Source: Chryseobacterium rhizosphaerae (GTDB taxonomy: Bacteria; Bacteroidota; Bacteroidia; Flavobacteriales; Weeksellaceae). Taken from it: a stretch of DNA of 64,000 nucleotides. Positions 52,557 through 61,675 of this stretch are shown piece after piece. Position 1 is the first letter of the stretch. Every line of letters begins with the position of its first letter. The stretch is taken from positions 248,001 to 312,000 of the forward strand of contig NZ_QNUF01000001.1 of NCBI RefSeq assembly GCF_003385455.1, read 5' to 3'. The notes under the pieces were generated by a model. That model did not search any database. It was not told the origin of the DNA and worked only from the letters and a program-made list of their open reading frames with translations. The translations under genes were made by a program, and so were the position numbers.

Positions 52557-54614
52557 TCAATTCACCTTCTCCGTATAACCAGAATTTGCCAAATCTTTCA
52601 TTGTATTCAAAAGGTCTTTCTTTAGCAGGAAATATTTTCTGTTGAGAAGATAAGGATAAACATTGATCGCTCTCATCAGAAGCTGCAGATGGGTATCAAT
52701 ATAATGATCGTTGTTGAAGTATATTAAATGGTTCTCGATATAGTAGTTCAGATCTTTGACATCCTGTTCTTCCAGATAAAATGAGATAGATGTATTTTCT
52801 AAATAAGGTCTGATTTCATTTTTTAATGTATCCTCCAATGGTTTTAGATTCAGGAAATTTCGTTTGATCTGCTCAGGCATAGTTTTCGTGCTCATAAAGG
52901 CTGTTGCATGAGCAATATCTGTATAAACCTTTAATTTTTCCTCATAGCTTGCGTCATATGCTGAAAGAAGCTGATAGGCATTTATAAATTCTGTTTTTTT
53001 ACCGGAATCATCTGTGGAGGAAAGGAAATAATGATAGATATCGGAATCATTCTGCTGAATTTGTTTTTGTATTTCAGAAATAGAATGATTGATTTCAGGA
53101 ATCAGTTTTTTAGCTTCCTTAGCTGTATATTTCTTTCCGTCGTAATCAAATGTTTTTAAAACCAATTCTTTACTGGCAATAGCTTCTATTGTTTTTTTAT
53201 CATTTTCAAGGGCGATCAGGGTGTAGACCAATTCCACTTTTTCTTTGCTGAAAAGTTCGTCAAAAAGAAGATCTTTGACAATGTGGTTTTCCTGAATGGT
53301 AAAATCAGGATTTTTGTTATCGTAATAACTGTTGAAAATTTTGTCAAAAGAATCCCTGTTGTACTGTTCTTCAAATTCTGTTTTAAAAACATCCAGTTCC
53401 AGCTCAGTTTTTCCTTTCTGGTATTTTACCTTTGAAAAGAGCTTTGCGGTAAGTTTTTCCTCAGTTTTTTCGAAGTCCTGGAATAAGTTTTTAGCGTGCT
53501 CATTGTCGGTATCCTTTATAATATTAAGTTTTCGAAGTCTTGCGATACGCTCTTCATGAGAAGGGTGTGATGCCCATTGGTTCTCAATCATCAGTTTTGA
53601 TTTATTAAAAAGACCGGATTCTGAAAGTTTTACATTCGGAAGATCATGTTTCATTTCCAGTTCATTTTGGGTGGCCAGAAAATTCATCACGAAAGACTGT
53701 TCTTTGTAAATATTTTTGCTCGCCTGATTTTTTGACACCTTGGCATCGTAAAAACTAATCACATTGTTATAGGAGTTGCTTGCCAGTTCTATCCTGAGAA
53801 GAGATTCTTCCAATGAAACGGAACCTGCAATATGGGCAGCCACTTCATCGGCATGAAACTCCATTTCTCTGGAAAGTGCCATATGACGGATATTGACAAA
53901 AGAATACATTTTCGAAAGAACCCATTGGATTTTATTGGTGATAAAAAGGGAAATCGCTGCAAAAATGGAAAAATAACCACTCATACTTGCCCAGCTTTCT
54001 ATAGAGTTCCGGTAGGACTGATCATCATTAACAAGATTAAAAATAATCTGGTTTACATTATACACATAACTTCCTACCTTCATAGAACGTTGGGAAAAAT
54101 GTCCGAATTCGTGGGAGAGTACAGCCTTTAATTCCTGTTTTGTAGAAGTGTTGATTAATCCCACCCCTATGGTCAGGTTTTTTTTAATAGGAAGAAACAT
54201 ACTCCAAAAACTTGAATCATAAAAAACACTGGCATTGACATCATAGGATAGATATACTTTTTTAGGAAAATCCGTTTCAGCTTCTTTTACGATCTCATCA
54301 ATCATTTTAAAAAGCTGAGGCTCCTGTGTTCTTGTAATTTCTGTAAGATAACTTCTGTCGTTGATATGTTTCTTGAATAAAAATTTGATGATAAAAAAGA
54401 AAACACAGACGCCGGTTCCTGCAGCGCCTATTCCCAACATGAGGGTTAGAAACATTGGTTTGGTTATGATAAGTAAAATTCCTCCACCAATGCAGGCTAC
54501 AGCCAAAATAATGGTAAAAAGAAACATAAGGATATATACAATGACGAAAATGCTGATCGCCAGAATAGCGGATTTACTCTTCTTTTTGAAATCTTCAGAA
54601 ACCTGAATGTACAT
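52557..54614 (-). CDS. M48 family membrane metallopeptidase
   Basis: A 685-residue peptidase. Two N-terminal membrane helices are near 15-45 and 50-75 (ILAISIFVIVYILMFLFTII, and LTLMLGIGAAGTGVCVFFFI). The zinc site is HEFGH at residues 168-172 in LKAVLSHEFGHFSQRSM, and the third ligand is the Glu in SREMEFHADEVAAHIAG. A long C-terminal helical domain of about 350 residues follows, larger than in HtpX. M48 enzymes degrade or process membrane proteins. It stands alone, with a terminator of the next gene upstream at 54652. Confidence 0.9.
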   Translation of the reverse strand: MYIQVSEDFKKKSKSAILAISIFVIVYILMFLFTIILAVACIGGGILLIITKPMFLTLMLGIGAAGTGVCVFFFIIKFLFKKHINDRSYLTEITRTQEPQLFKMIDEIVKEAETDFPKKVYLSYDVNASVFYDSSFWSMFLPIKKNLTIGVGLINTSTKQELKAVLSHEFGHFSQRSMKVGSYVYNVNQIIFNLVNDDQSYRNSIESWASMSGYFSIFAAISLFITNKIQWVLSKMYSFVNIRHMALSREMEFHADEVAAHIAGSVSLEESLLRIELASNSYNNVISFYDAKVSKNQASKNIYKEQSFVMNFLATQNELEMKHDLPNVKLSESGLFNKSKLMIENQWASHPSHEERIARLRKLNIIKDTDNEHAKNLFQDFEKTEEKLTAKLFSKVKYQKGKTELELDVFKTEFEEQYNRDSFDKIFNSYYDNKNPDFTIQENHIVKDLLFDELFSKEKVELVYTLIALENDKKTIEAIASKELVLKTFDYDGKKYTAKEAKKLIPEINHSISEIQKQIQQNDSDIYHYFLSSTDDSGKKTEFINAYQLLSAYDASYEEKLKVYTDIAHATAFMSTKTMPEQIKRNFLNLKPLEDTLKNEIRPYLENTSISFYLEEQDVKDLNYYIENHLIYFNNDHYIDTHLQLLMRAINVYPYLLNRKYFLLKKDLLNTMKDLANSGYTEKVN

Positions 54615-54651
54615 GGTAATAATTTTTTTACAATATTACATTCATAAAGCT

Positions 54652-54689
54652 AACAAAACAAAAAACCACTCAAAAAAATAGAGTGGTTT
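54652..54689 (-). terminator. Terminator of the gene at 54745
   Basis: Stem aaaccactc / gagtggttt (54663-54671 and 54681-54689). Read on the minus strand, the stem is followed by a T-rich run. Confidence 0.85.
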
Positions 54690-54744
54690 CTAAGATTTTT
54701 TATATCGTTTATTCTTCTTCAGGTGATGGGTAGATGTACCGAAA

Positions 54745-55698
54745 CTAGCTGTTGATACTGTTTAGATCTTTTTCTGCTGCCCAGCTGTCAAATGCTGTGG
54801 CCGCACTTCCTATTTCTATAATCCGGTCTTTATGAATCATAATTCCCAAACCATGTTCGCTGTCCCAAGAACAGGAAAATCCTAACCCGATGTATGGGTA
54901 GTGATCCTTAACCACTGAGGTAACATAAAAATAAGTTGGTGACAGAAGATGAGCAAAACCTTGTATATCTTTTAAATCAGGCATAAAATCTGTTTTGTCT
55001 TCTTCAGAATAGTTGTAATTTTTTTGTAGGCCGGGGTATTGCTTTAAAAGTTCAGCCAATATTTTTTCTAAGACGACTTCCTGGTTTTCCTGTAGGTAAT
55101 GTAATCCATTTTCCTGTGCCGGGGTTGGTTCATCCATATAGTCATCTTCCTCATCCAAGAGTTCGTAATAAAATTCAGGATCTTCTTTTTGAAAGAAAGT
55201 CTGCCAGTGCTTCAGTTCAATACTAAGTTCAAAATAGTCATCATCACTTTCGTTCTGATCAGGCAAGTTTCTGGGGTGATCGAGATGTTTATTAAAGAAC
55301 TCATAGCAAAAAGGGGCTCTTGAAAAAATATACTCCTGATTTTCAGCATAACATAAGTTGAAATATTCCAGGGCTTTTTCTTCATTGTCACATTCCAGGC
55401 AGCACTCTCCTGCATAATAATTCCGGATATAAGACGCATTTTTCTGAGCCGCGGAGTGACGGTCAGTAATCTCCAGCCATCTCATCATATTTTCGAAATC
55501 TTTTTCCCTGATATATTCATTAATCATTCGGCTGCTTATGATATAAGCCTGATATATATCATATTTTTCAGCATCGGCTTCTTCCCATTTACCCTCTATA
55601 AAACTGATGAATTCTTCCCCGGTGATTGTAGAAGTTTTAAGCATCGACTTTTCTAAAAATATATCGATTTCGTTAATTATCTTTTCAGCATTTGACAT
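54745..55698 (-). CDS. Hypothetical acidic protein
   Basis: A 317-residue soluble acidic protein. The N-terminal part is helical and repeat-like (SRMINEYIREKDFENMMRWL, and LECDNEEKALEYFNLCYAEN), reminiscent of tetratricopeptide repeats. The C-terminal part is beta-rich (LLSPTYFYVTSVVKDHYPYI, and LGFSCSWDSEHGLGIMIHKD), similar in style to DUF6985- or immunity-type domains. I recognise no named family with confidence. I chose the ATG at 55698 over the longer frame to 55740. It lies 19 bp after the DUF2004 gene and is probably co-transcribed with it. Confidence 0.65.
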   Translation of the reverse strand: MSNAEKIINEIDIFLEKSMLKTSTITGEEFISFIEGKWEEADAEKYDIYQAYIISSRMINEYIREKDFENMMRWLEITDRHSAAQKNASYIRNYYAGECCLECDNEEKALEYFNLCYAENQEYIFSRAPFCYEFFNKHLDHPRNLPDQNESDDDYFELSIELKHWQTFFQKEDPEFYYELLDEEDDYMDEPTPAQENGLHYLQENQEVVLEKILAELLKQYPGLQKNYNYSEEDKTDFMPDLKDIQGFAHLLSPTYFYVTSVVKDHYPYIGLGFSCSWDSEHGLGIMIHKDRIIEIGSAATAFDSWAAEKDLNSINS

Positions 55699-55717
55699 TG
55701 GTGTTTTATTTTTTATG

Positions 55718-56218
55718 TTAGCTTTCCATGGCCATATCATCTAGCTTTCCGTTTTCGTCGGTATTGATTACCACCAAATAATCTGTAATATCCCGGCCAA
55801 TTGAATAGTCTGAAATGGCAAAGCTGTCTTCACTGTCAGGATAAATTCCAACCCGAACCAGTTCCAGTTTTTTCAAAAGCTGTTGTTCCGGCTGAGTGGT
55901 TGAATCATCAAAGTTGATCAGTGCCGAAAGCTCTTCTTTCTCACATTCTTCAAGATGGTGTTCTACATAAAACTTTACGGTTTCACCGTCTTCATCATGA
56001 TAATCATTCAGAATATATGTTTTATTAAGGCTGTCAAATTTCCCGATATTTTCAAGGTAATTTTTTACTTTATCCAATTGGGAAGGGGCAATGCTGTTGT
56101 TTTCGAAATTTAAGTCCAGTTGAATTTCATTGCCATTAAAATCAATCGTCACATCATAATATTCTTCAATATCTTCTGTTGAGAGTTGTCCAAAATAGGG
56201 TAGTGTGTATTCTGCCAT
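55718..56218 (-). CDS. DUF2004 family protein
   Basis: A 166-residue acidic soluble protein with the DUF2004 pattern: YTLPYFGQLSTEDIEEYYDV, then FNGNEIQLDLNFENNSI, and IGRDITDYLVVINTDENGKL near the end. Proteins of this family are found next to toxin and immunity genes, and an immunity role has been suggested, but nothing is proven. It is the first gene of a pair with the acidic protein at 54745. The 136-bp gap upstream holds no gene. Confidence 0.85.
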   Translation of the reverse strand: MAEYTLPYFGQLSTEDIEEYYDVTIDFNGNEIQLDLNFENNSIAPSQLDKVKNYLENIGKFDSLNKTYILNDYHDEDGETVKFYVEHHLEECEKEELSALINFDDSTTQPEQQLLKKLELVRVGIYPDSEDSFAISDYSIGRDITDYLVVINTDENGKLDDMAMES

Positions 56219-56354
56219 GGTTATTTTTTTTTTATGCCTTTATCTAAGCTTTCTGCTAATATACCATTTTACTTACTTCATCTTCTGGTGATGATGGAAA
56301 TTTTCAGGATATTTTCTTATTTCCTGTTTTTAGTTTTAAATGTCTTTTTTGTGT

Positions 56355-56657
56355 TCATTGAAGTTGTAATCTTATCCAGTTAAGAATAAATAGCACAATG
56401 AATATTCCGGCAATATAGAACTGGACTTTGTTCACTTTCTTTGGCCCCCACTTCCAGACACAAATTCTGTCTATGATCATAATAATGATGACAACAGGAA
56501 TTAATCCGAATAATGCATACATTCCGGCCAAACCATCCTGTGCAGATACACTGTCAAAGGCAATAATGGAAAAAATTATCCCAATAAGAATTGACAGCAA
56601 CCCTAAAACAAAAAAGAGGGTCAGTGTACCGGTTATAGTATTTGAAGAATTTTTCAT
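56355..56657 (-). CDS. Small three-helix membrane protein
   Basis: A 100-residue protein with three hydrophobic segments: TLTLFFVLGLLSILIGIIFS (about 13-32), AGMYALFGLIPVVIIIMIID (about 44-63) and FYIAGIFIVLFILNWIRL (about 81-98). A short charged loop, RICVWKWGPKKVNKVQ, lies between the second and third. No family is recognised. It is 33 bp downstream of the DUF1801 gene and could share its transcript. Confidence 0.65.
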   Translation of the reverse strand: MKNSSNTITGTLTLFFVLGLLSILIGIIFSIIAFDSVSAQDGLAGMYALFGLIPVVIIIMIIDRICVWKWGPKKVNKVQFYIAGIFIVLFILNWIRLQLQ

Positions 56658-56690
56658 GGTTTGTGCTTTTTACTTAGAGTTGACGGGAAA

Positions 56691-57116
56691 CTAGGGGTTT
56701 TGTTGTAATCCGAACTGTATAGCTTCCTGAAGTATTTCAATGTGGATATCTTTTAGTTTTTTAAACTTAATGCAATATCCGGTCACGCTTGCCTTACCTA
56801 TTTTTTCACCATAAGTTTGAGTCAAATAAGTTTTATCCTCAATTCCCAAAATATAAATAGAAATCCCGGTGGTGTTGGCACTCATTCCCACCTGATAAAA
56901 ATCTCTGGTTTTTCCATCAGTATATTGCATGGTATGAAACCCATATCCGATATTGGGATTGGAAACTGTTTTGCCTTCACTGTTTTTTCCATCCAGAAAC
57001 CACAACTGAGATTCCGGTATAAGTTCCAAAATGATGCGGTGCAGCTCCTGCATGTCGGTACGTTTTGGTTCATGCTGACTGTTGATATATTCTTGAATTT
57101 GTTCCTCGGTGTTCAT
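56691..57116 (-). CDS. DUF1801 domain protein
   Basis: A 141-residue soluble protein of the DUF1801 / YdhG-like fold: the N-terminal helix EEQIQEYINSQHEPKRTDMQ, then LHRIILELIPESQLWFLDGK, YGFHTMQYTDGKTRDFYQVG, and the closing IKFKKLKDIHIEILQEAI. The function is unknown; related proteins bind small molecules or metals. The start is the ATG at 57116; an upstream TTG two codons earlier is less likely. It follows the metallo-beta-lactamase gene by 40 bp on the same strand. Confidence 0.85.
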   Translation of the reverse strand: MNTEEQIQEYINSQHEPKRTDMQELHRIILELIPESQLWFLDGKNSEGKTVSNPNIGYGFHTMQYTDGKTRDFYQVGMSANTTGISIYILGIEDKTYLTQTYGEKIGKASVTGYCIKFKKLKDIHIEILQEAIQFGLQQNP

Positions 57117-57156
57117 ATACAATTTTAATATTGCAAGTTATTATTAGAAGAATTTT

Positions 57157-57915
57157 TTATTGAGTTTTAAATAATGTAATGGTATAGTCCAGTAGTTTTC
57201 CATTCCCATATTCTCCATGTCCCGGAACCACAATTTTCACATCAGGATATTCTTTTTTTACTTTTTCAACTGTATTGGACCATGCTGCCACATTAGCATC
57301 TCCCAGATATCCTTTACCCGCATCAAGCTCTTTTAATAAACAGCCTCCAAACAATATATGTTCACCAGGGAAATACCCTACCACATTATCTTTGGTATGA
57401 CCTTCACCGAAAAACTTCGTGATCGTTTTTTCATCGCCAACTTTTAAAACCAGCGAATCATTAAAACTGTTTTCAGGAATTACAAACTTGTTTTCTTTGG
57501 CTAATTCAATGGTTTTGGAATAGGCATAGGAAGGAATATGATGATTATGAAAAGCCTGCAATCCTCCTGAACTGTCATCATGGAAATGGGTCGGAATAAC
57601 GGCATTTATTTTTGCATGAAGTCTTCCATTGATCCATTGTATCAGTTCTTCTGAACTTTTGTCATTAATGGGGGTGTCGAAAACAATGGTTTCATTATTA
57701 TTTTTTACAACAAGTCCGTTGCAGGGAACATTACCAAAATCATTGGTTTGTTTAAAAGAAGTATGGATAAAAGAATGTTCAGAAATCTGGGTAATAACCA
57801 GATGGGGAGATGTATACACTTCTTTTGCTTTAAAATGGTCTTTATGTTGAGAGCCACAGCTTATGATGACGAAAGAAAATACTATAGCGACTATATGGGT
57901 AAGGGTAGTTTTCAT
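57157..57915 (-). CDS. Subclass B1 metallo-beta-lactamase, predicted lipoprotein
   Basis: A 252-residue enzyme that hydrolyses beta-lactams, probably including carbapenems, in the periplasm. A full B1 zinc site is present: His110, His112 and His173 for Zn1, and Asp114, Cys192 and His233 for Zn2, in HFHDD, GEGHTKDN, GGCLLK and PGHGEYG. The signal peptide ends in a lipobox (VIISC, Cys20), so the protein should be membrane-anchored, as NDM-type enzymes are. The usual chromosomal IND-type enzymes of Chryseobacterium end in AQ signals instead. I chose the ATG at 57915, 4 bp after the previous stop. Confidence 0.92.
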   Translation of the reverse strand: MKTTLTHIVAIVFSFVIISCGSQHKDHFKAKEVYTSPHLVITQISEHSFIHTSFKQTNDFGNVPCNGLVVKNNNETIVFDTPINDKSSEELIQWINGRLHAKINAVIPTHFHDDSSGGLQAFHNHHIPSYAYSKTIELAKENKFVIPENSFNDSLVLKVGDEKTITKFFGEGHTKDNVVGYFPGEHILFGGCLLKELDAGKGYLGDANVAAWSNTVEKVKKEYPDVKIVVPGHGEYGNGKLLDYTITLFKTQ

Positions 57916-57919
57916 AGGT

Positions 57920-58438
57920 TTATTGCTTTGATATTTCAACTTTTTTGCTGATCAGATTATAAATCTTTTCAGTGTTTTCCGAAACTGTAGTCCAATCTCC
58001 AACAGAATTATATTCGCACATCAAATTCATATTTTCTCTATCAAATCTAAGAATAACGCCTCCTGCGTAATCTGTTGCCAGAACATTAGTGAATTTGGGC
58101 TGTGTTACAGATTCATAAATATACTTACTCAAACTGTCTTTTTCTGCTTTGGTAAAAAATATTTTTTCATGCTCCGGTTTTTCAGGACCTGTTTTTTCAG
58201 GTGTTGATTCCGGAATAATTTTAAATTCTTTATTACCGACAATAATGTTGTAGTAGTCGGCAGAGTCAGAAAATTTAGAAATTGTTAAGGTTTGAAATCT
58301 TGTTTTAATTTCAAGCGTTTCCCACTTTTTATATTGATCAGTTAGAACGGGCTCCTGTTTTTTACTGCATGAGATGAATAGCAACAAGCTTATTATGACT
58401 ACGTATATTGATTTTAGATCTAGATTATTTTCTTTCAT
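57920..58438 (-). CDS. Putative lipoprotein, function unknown
   Basis: A 172-residue protein with a signal and a lipobox (LLLFISC, then SKKQEP). The body contains EIKTRFQTLTISKFSDSADY, and KEFKIIPESTPEKTGPEKPE, then VLRF-type strands near GGVILRFDRENMNLMCEY. No domain is recognised. It ends 4 bp before the metallo-beta-lactamase start, so the two lipoproteins are one transcript. A link to the lactamase is possible but only by position. Confidence 0.65.
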   Translation of the reverse strand: MKENNLDLKSIYVVIISLLLFISCSKKQEPVLTDQYKKWETLEIKTRFQTLTISKFSDSADYYNIIVGNKEFKIIPESTPEKTGPEKPEHEKIFFTKAEKDSLSKYIYESVTQPKFTNVLATDYAGGVILRFDRENMNLMCEYNSVGDWTTVSENTEKIYNLISKKVEISKQ

Positions 58439-58455
58439 GAGTTTATTTTTTGAGT

Positions 58456-58563
58456 CTAATTACGTGATGATAATTCTAATCTCGTAACTCTTTCTTTCAG
58501 TAATAATTCAATTTCCTGAGCTGTCATATCATCCTGGTTATTGCCCAAATCTACGTATAAATG
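58456..58563 (-). pseudogene. In-frame coding-like fragment after the serine hydrolase stop
   Basis: Behind the TAA at 58564-58566, the same frame continues for 35 codons and reads like protein (DDMTAQEIELLLKERVTRLE), ending in SRN and TAG (58456-58458). It is either a lost C-terminus or the tail of a deleted gene. It has the same length and the same SRN-TAG end as the fragment behind the SUKH gene. Confidence 0.45.
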
Positions 58564-59817
58564 TTAATGTAAACGGCTCAGTGCATCCAGTTTTATAAAA
58601 TATTCATCCAGTAGATCGTAAATGGCTTTTTGGTCTTTTCCCGAAACTTTTTGATCCCAATCTGTATTGACGATTAAATATCTGCCCATCTTTTGATCTT
58701 TAAAAAACCATATCACGGAATTCATTCCCGGATCGCCACCGGTATGGCCAAAGTTTCCGGTAGAGCCAAAGCCCATTGTGATGCCCATATTGTATTCGTC
58801 GCTGTATTCACTGTTGCTTCTGTCCTTGAAGTTTTCGGCTTTCAGCTGAGGCGTAAAATATTCTTTATAACTTTCTGTGGAAAGAATGCTTCCGTTTCCA
58901 AAATACCCTTTCATCAGTTCCAGTAGGTATTTGCTCATGTCACTGGAAGTGGTCAGCAATCCTCCGTCAGGATAAGTATTGAGTGAATAATAGGGGTAGG
59001 GTGTTTGTTTATTGATAAATGTCTGCGTATACTTTGAAAAATTGATGGCATTAAATTTCCAGCCGGAATGATTCATTTGTAAAGGCTCAAGAATATATTT
59101 TGCTGTAAATGTGTCATAAGACATTCCCGTTGCCTTTTCCAGAACCAGTGCTGCCAGGGTTGCCCCAATATTAGAATAATTAAAGAGCTCACCAGGTTTA
59201 TTTTCGGTGAATACATCTTTAGCATACCATTTTCCTTTTTCGCTGAGCACATGAGTTAAAAACTCTTCAATGGAAATTTTTGCAGAAGGAGGGTTGAAGC
59301 GGGTAGGAGAGATATCAATATGCAGATGGTTGGCAAGATTGACAGTATCTTTTAAAACAACAGTATTATTTAAATAAGCAGTATTGTCATTGATAGAAGA
59401 GGTGTGGGTGGTCAATTGCCGGATCGTTACCGGGATTTCCGGATGATAAGGATTGGTCACTTTAAATGGAAGGTATTGATTAACGGGATCATCCAGTTTT
59501 AGTTTTCCCAATTCCTGAGCTTTAAGGACCGCAATACCAATCAATGTTTTTGAAACTGAGGCTATATTCTGAACAGTGTTTTCATCATATTTTTGAAGTG
59601 GCTTTAGCGTGGCAACGCCGAATCCGTTTTGATACAAAATATCATGATCATTCACCAATGCCACTCCAAATCCATTGAAGCTTGTATTCTTACTGATTTT
59701 TGTGAGTTTATCCGTTAATTCTTTTTGGACCTTGATCAATTCTGCGGACTGTTTTTTCTGTGCCTGACAGAAAATAATCATTAAAACAAAAAGAAGGCTG
59801 TAGTTTAGATTTTTCAT
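58564..59817 (-). CDS. Serine hydrolase, class C beta-lactamase-like
   Basis: A 417-residue exported enzyme with a signal peptide ending CQAQ (about 20). The active-site SxxK motif is SVSK (Ser87, Lys90), YSN is at 214-216, and the third motif is GHTGG in FGSTGNFGHTGGDPG. This is the penicillin-binding-protein / class C esterase fold; such proteins act as D-amino-acid peptidases, esterases or weak lactamases. True AmpC activity is unlikely given the low motif match. A coding-like fragment follows its stop in frame. It lies 81 bp from the DUF2461 gene. Confidence 0.88.
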   Translation of the reverse strand: MKNLNYSLLFVLMIIFCQAQKKQSAELIKVQKELTDKLTKISKNTSFNGFGVALVNDHDILYQNGFGVATLKPLQKYDENTVQNIASVSKTLIGIAVLKAQELGKLKLDDPVNQYLPFKVTNPYHPEIPVTIRQLTTHTSSINDNTAYLNNTVVLKDTVNLANHLHIDISPTRFNPPSAKISIEEFLTHVLSEKGKWYAKDVFTENKPGELFNYSNIGATLAALVLEKATGMSYDTFTAKYILEPLQMNHSGWKFNAINFSKYTQTFINKQTPYPYYSLNTYPDGGLLTTSSDMSKYLLELMKGYFGNGSILSTESYKEYFTPQLKAENFKDRSNSEYSDEYNMGITMGFGSTGNFGHTGGDPGMNSVIWFFKDQKMGRYLIVNTDWDQKVSGKDQKAIYDLLDEYFIKLDALSRLH

Positions 59818-59898
59818 ACTGGCATTTTATATAAAAACAATTTTATCACCCTAATTATTACATTATCAGAGTTTTATTTTCAAACAACCGGTTCGGAA

Positions 59899-60558
59899 TT
59901 AAAATAAAGGCTCTCCATTGAGGTCTGTCGTCAGCACCTCGCTCATATAATCAAAAAAGGGACGCATAGCCAATAAGGTGAGCACTACTTCCTTTTGAAA
60001 ATTGTTGGATAAAACCTCTTTATCGGTGAATTTTCGCAGGACCAGATATTGTTTTTTTCTGATTAAATCTATGGCCGGATGATTTTTATCAAAACCTCTC
60101 GGCGCTGTTTTTACGGAATCACCGTCGAGCTTTCCAAAATATTTTACAAAGGTTTTATCAGAGGTAATCTTTTCAATTTCCGTGGTACTGATTTCAAATT
60201 CTTTACGGATACGGAGTAAGTCTTTGGCTTCAGGTCCCCAAAATCCACCTCCTACAAAACTGTCGCCGGGTTCCAGCTGAATATAATATCCACCTCGTAA
60301 CATCGGTTTCGAACGGGAATATCCCACTCCGAAATTGGTTTTGTATGGAGTCTGATCTTTAGAAAAACGAACGTCTCGGTAAATTCTGAAAATATGAATT
60401 CCTTTCAGATTATCATATTCCTGAAGTTCAGTATAGATTTGATTAAAAAAAACTTTGTTGTCTTTCACAATAGAATCAAATTCTGACTTGTGTGTGGTAA
60501 ACCATTCCCTGTTGTTATTTTCTTTTAAATGGTTGAGGAATTCAAATGTTTTTTTCAT
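59899..60558 (-). CDS. DUF2461 family protein
   Basis: A 219-residue soluble protein of the DUF2461 family: FLNHLKENNNREWFTTHKSE at the start, then FRIYRDVRFSKDQTPYKTNF and GGYYIQLEPGDSFVGGGFWG, the three blocks that define it. The function is unknown. It lies 4 bp after the stop of the upstream serine hydrolase gene, so both are probably on one transcript. Confidence 0.9.
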   Translation of the reverse strand: MKKTFEFLNHLKENNNREWFTTHKSEFDSIVKDNKVFFNQIYTELQEYDNLKGIHIFRIYRDVRFSKDQTPYKTNFGVGYSRSKPMLRGGYYIQLEPGDSFVGGGFWGPEAKDLLRIRKEFEISTTEIEKITSDKTFVKYFGKLDGDSVKTAPRGFDKNHPAIDLIRKKQYLVLRKFTDKEVLSNNFQKEVVLTLLAMRPFFDYMSEVLTTDLNGEPLF

Positions 60559-60562
60559 GATC

Positions 60563-61591
60563 TTATTTTTCTTTTTTGTTTTTCAAAATTCCTGTAATAG
60601 CATCAGAAATTTCAAATAATTTTCCGTTGTGATTGTTTCCTAGCAGAATAATGGTCAGCTTTTTATTGGGATCAGAAACGAATAAGGCTTCATAGTTTCC
60701 GTATCTCCCATCGTGTACATGCTCAATTAGTTTTCTGTTTTTAAATTTTGCCTGTCCTAAAGAAGATTGAGTTTCCGGTAGGTTAAATTGCTGCCCCAGC
60801 TCAAATAATGAATCTGCATTGATGACTTTATTGGAATGAAGACAGCCTGACCACTTCAGTAAATCCAGAGTCGTTAAGTAAGTTCCTCCTGTTAAGGGAA
60901 GATCCGCTTTGTCCGCCACTGAATCATTATTAAATCCTTTGGCGATGTTGTTTTCATTTTCAAAGGGAGTCATTACAGAAGATGTCATTTTACAAGGCTT
61001 AAAAATGAACTTTTCTGCATACAGGTTAAAAGGCATTCCCGTAATCCGCTCCAAAATAAACTGCCTTAGAAAAACATTATTCATGTTGTAATCGTATTGA
61101 GTTCCTGGAACAAAATCTAGTTTGTCAATTAATTTTAAATCATCAAAAATGTCCTTATCATTTTTAATTTTTTTCCAATTTACATTGGGTAGTCCACTTG
61201 TATACTGTAACAAATCTTTTATGGTAACTTCATTGGCCCATTTGGGTAATTCCGGAATATATTGGGAAACATGATCTTCGATCTTTAATTTCCCCTGTTC
61301 CTGCAATTGAAGCAATGCGACACCACTAAATTCTTTCGTAATAGAACCAATATTAAACCTGTAATCAGTTGTTAATTTCTTTGTTCTTATAGCATCAGTG
61401 AAGCCGAAAGATGCATGGTAAATAATTCTATTATTTTCTGACACTAAAACATTTCCATTAAAATTACCCATCTGACTTGACCGTTTCATTAATGAGTCGA
61501 TTTGATGGGCCTTTTTTGTTTGTGCCCATGTATTATTCGTTAGAAGTAACAGAATAATGGAAAGCAAGAAGAGTTGTTTACAAGATTGCAT
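60563..61591 (-). CDS. Serine hydrolase with unusual second motif
   Basis: A 342-residue exported protein of the class C beta-lactamase / PBP fold with a signal peptide ending TWAQ (about 24). The SxxK motif is SITK (Ser83, Lys86). By position, the second motif, normally Tyr-x-Asn, is Tyr168-Asn169-Met170 in YDYNMNNVFL, so the usual asparagine is missing or shifted. The third motif region is HVHDGRYGNYEALF. It may have altered or no activity. It precedes the DUF2461 gene by 4 bp and differs from the serine hydrolase at 58564, so the two are not recent duplicates. Confidence 0.85.
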   Translation of the reverse strand: MQSCKQLFLLSIILLLLTNNTWAQTKKAHQIDSLMKRSSQMGNFNGNVLVSENNRIIYHASFGFTDAIRTKKLTTDYRFNIGSITKEFSGVALLQLQEQGKLKIEDHVSQYIPELPKWANEVTIKDLLQYTSGLPNVNWKKIKNDKDIFDDLKLIDKLDFVPGTQYDYNMNNVFLRQFILERITGMPFNLYAEKFIFKPCKMTSSVMTPFENENNIAKGFNNDSVADKADLPLTGGTYLTTLDLLKWSGCLHSNKVINADSLFELGQQFNLPETQSSLGQAKFKNRKLIEHVHDGRYGNYEALFVSDPNKKLTIILLGNNHNGKLFEISDAITGILKNKKEK

Positions 61592-61675
61592 GTTTAGTTT
61601 TTTGTTAGTGATTTTGTGAATTTCTTGTGTTGCTCGAGGTCGTAAGACTTTGAGGAGTTGGGGGTCAATAGTTTT

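Noticed and set aside
53832..54131. 99-codon open frame on the plus strand inside the M48 peptidase gene
   Set aside because: It is antisense to the conserved HEFGH region and shows no family features.
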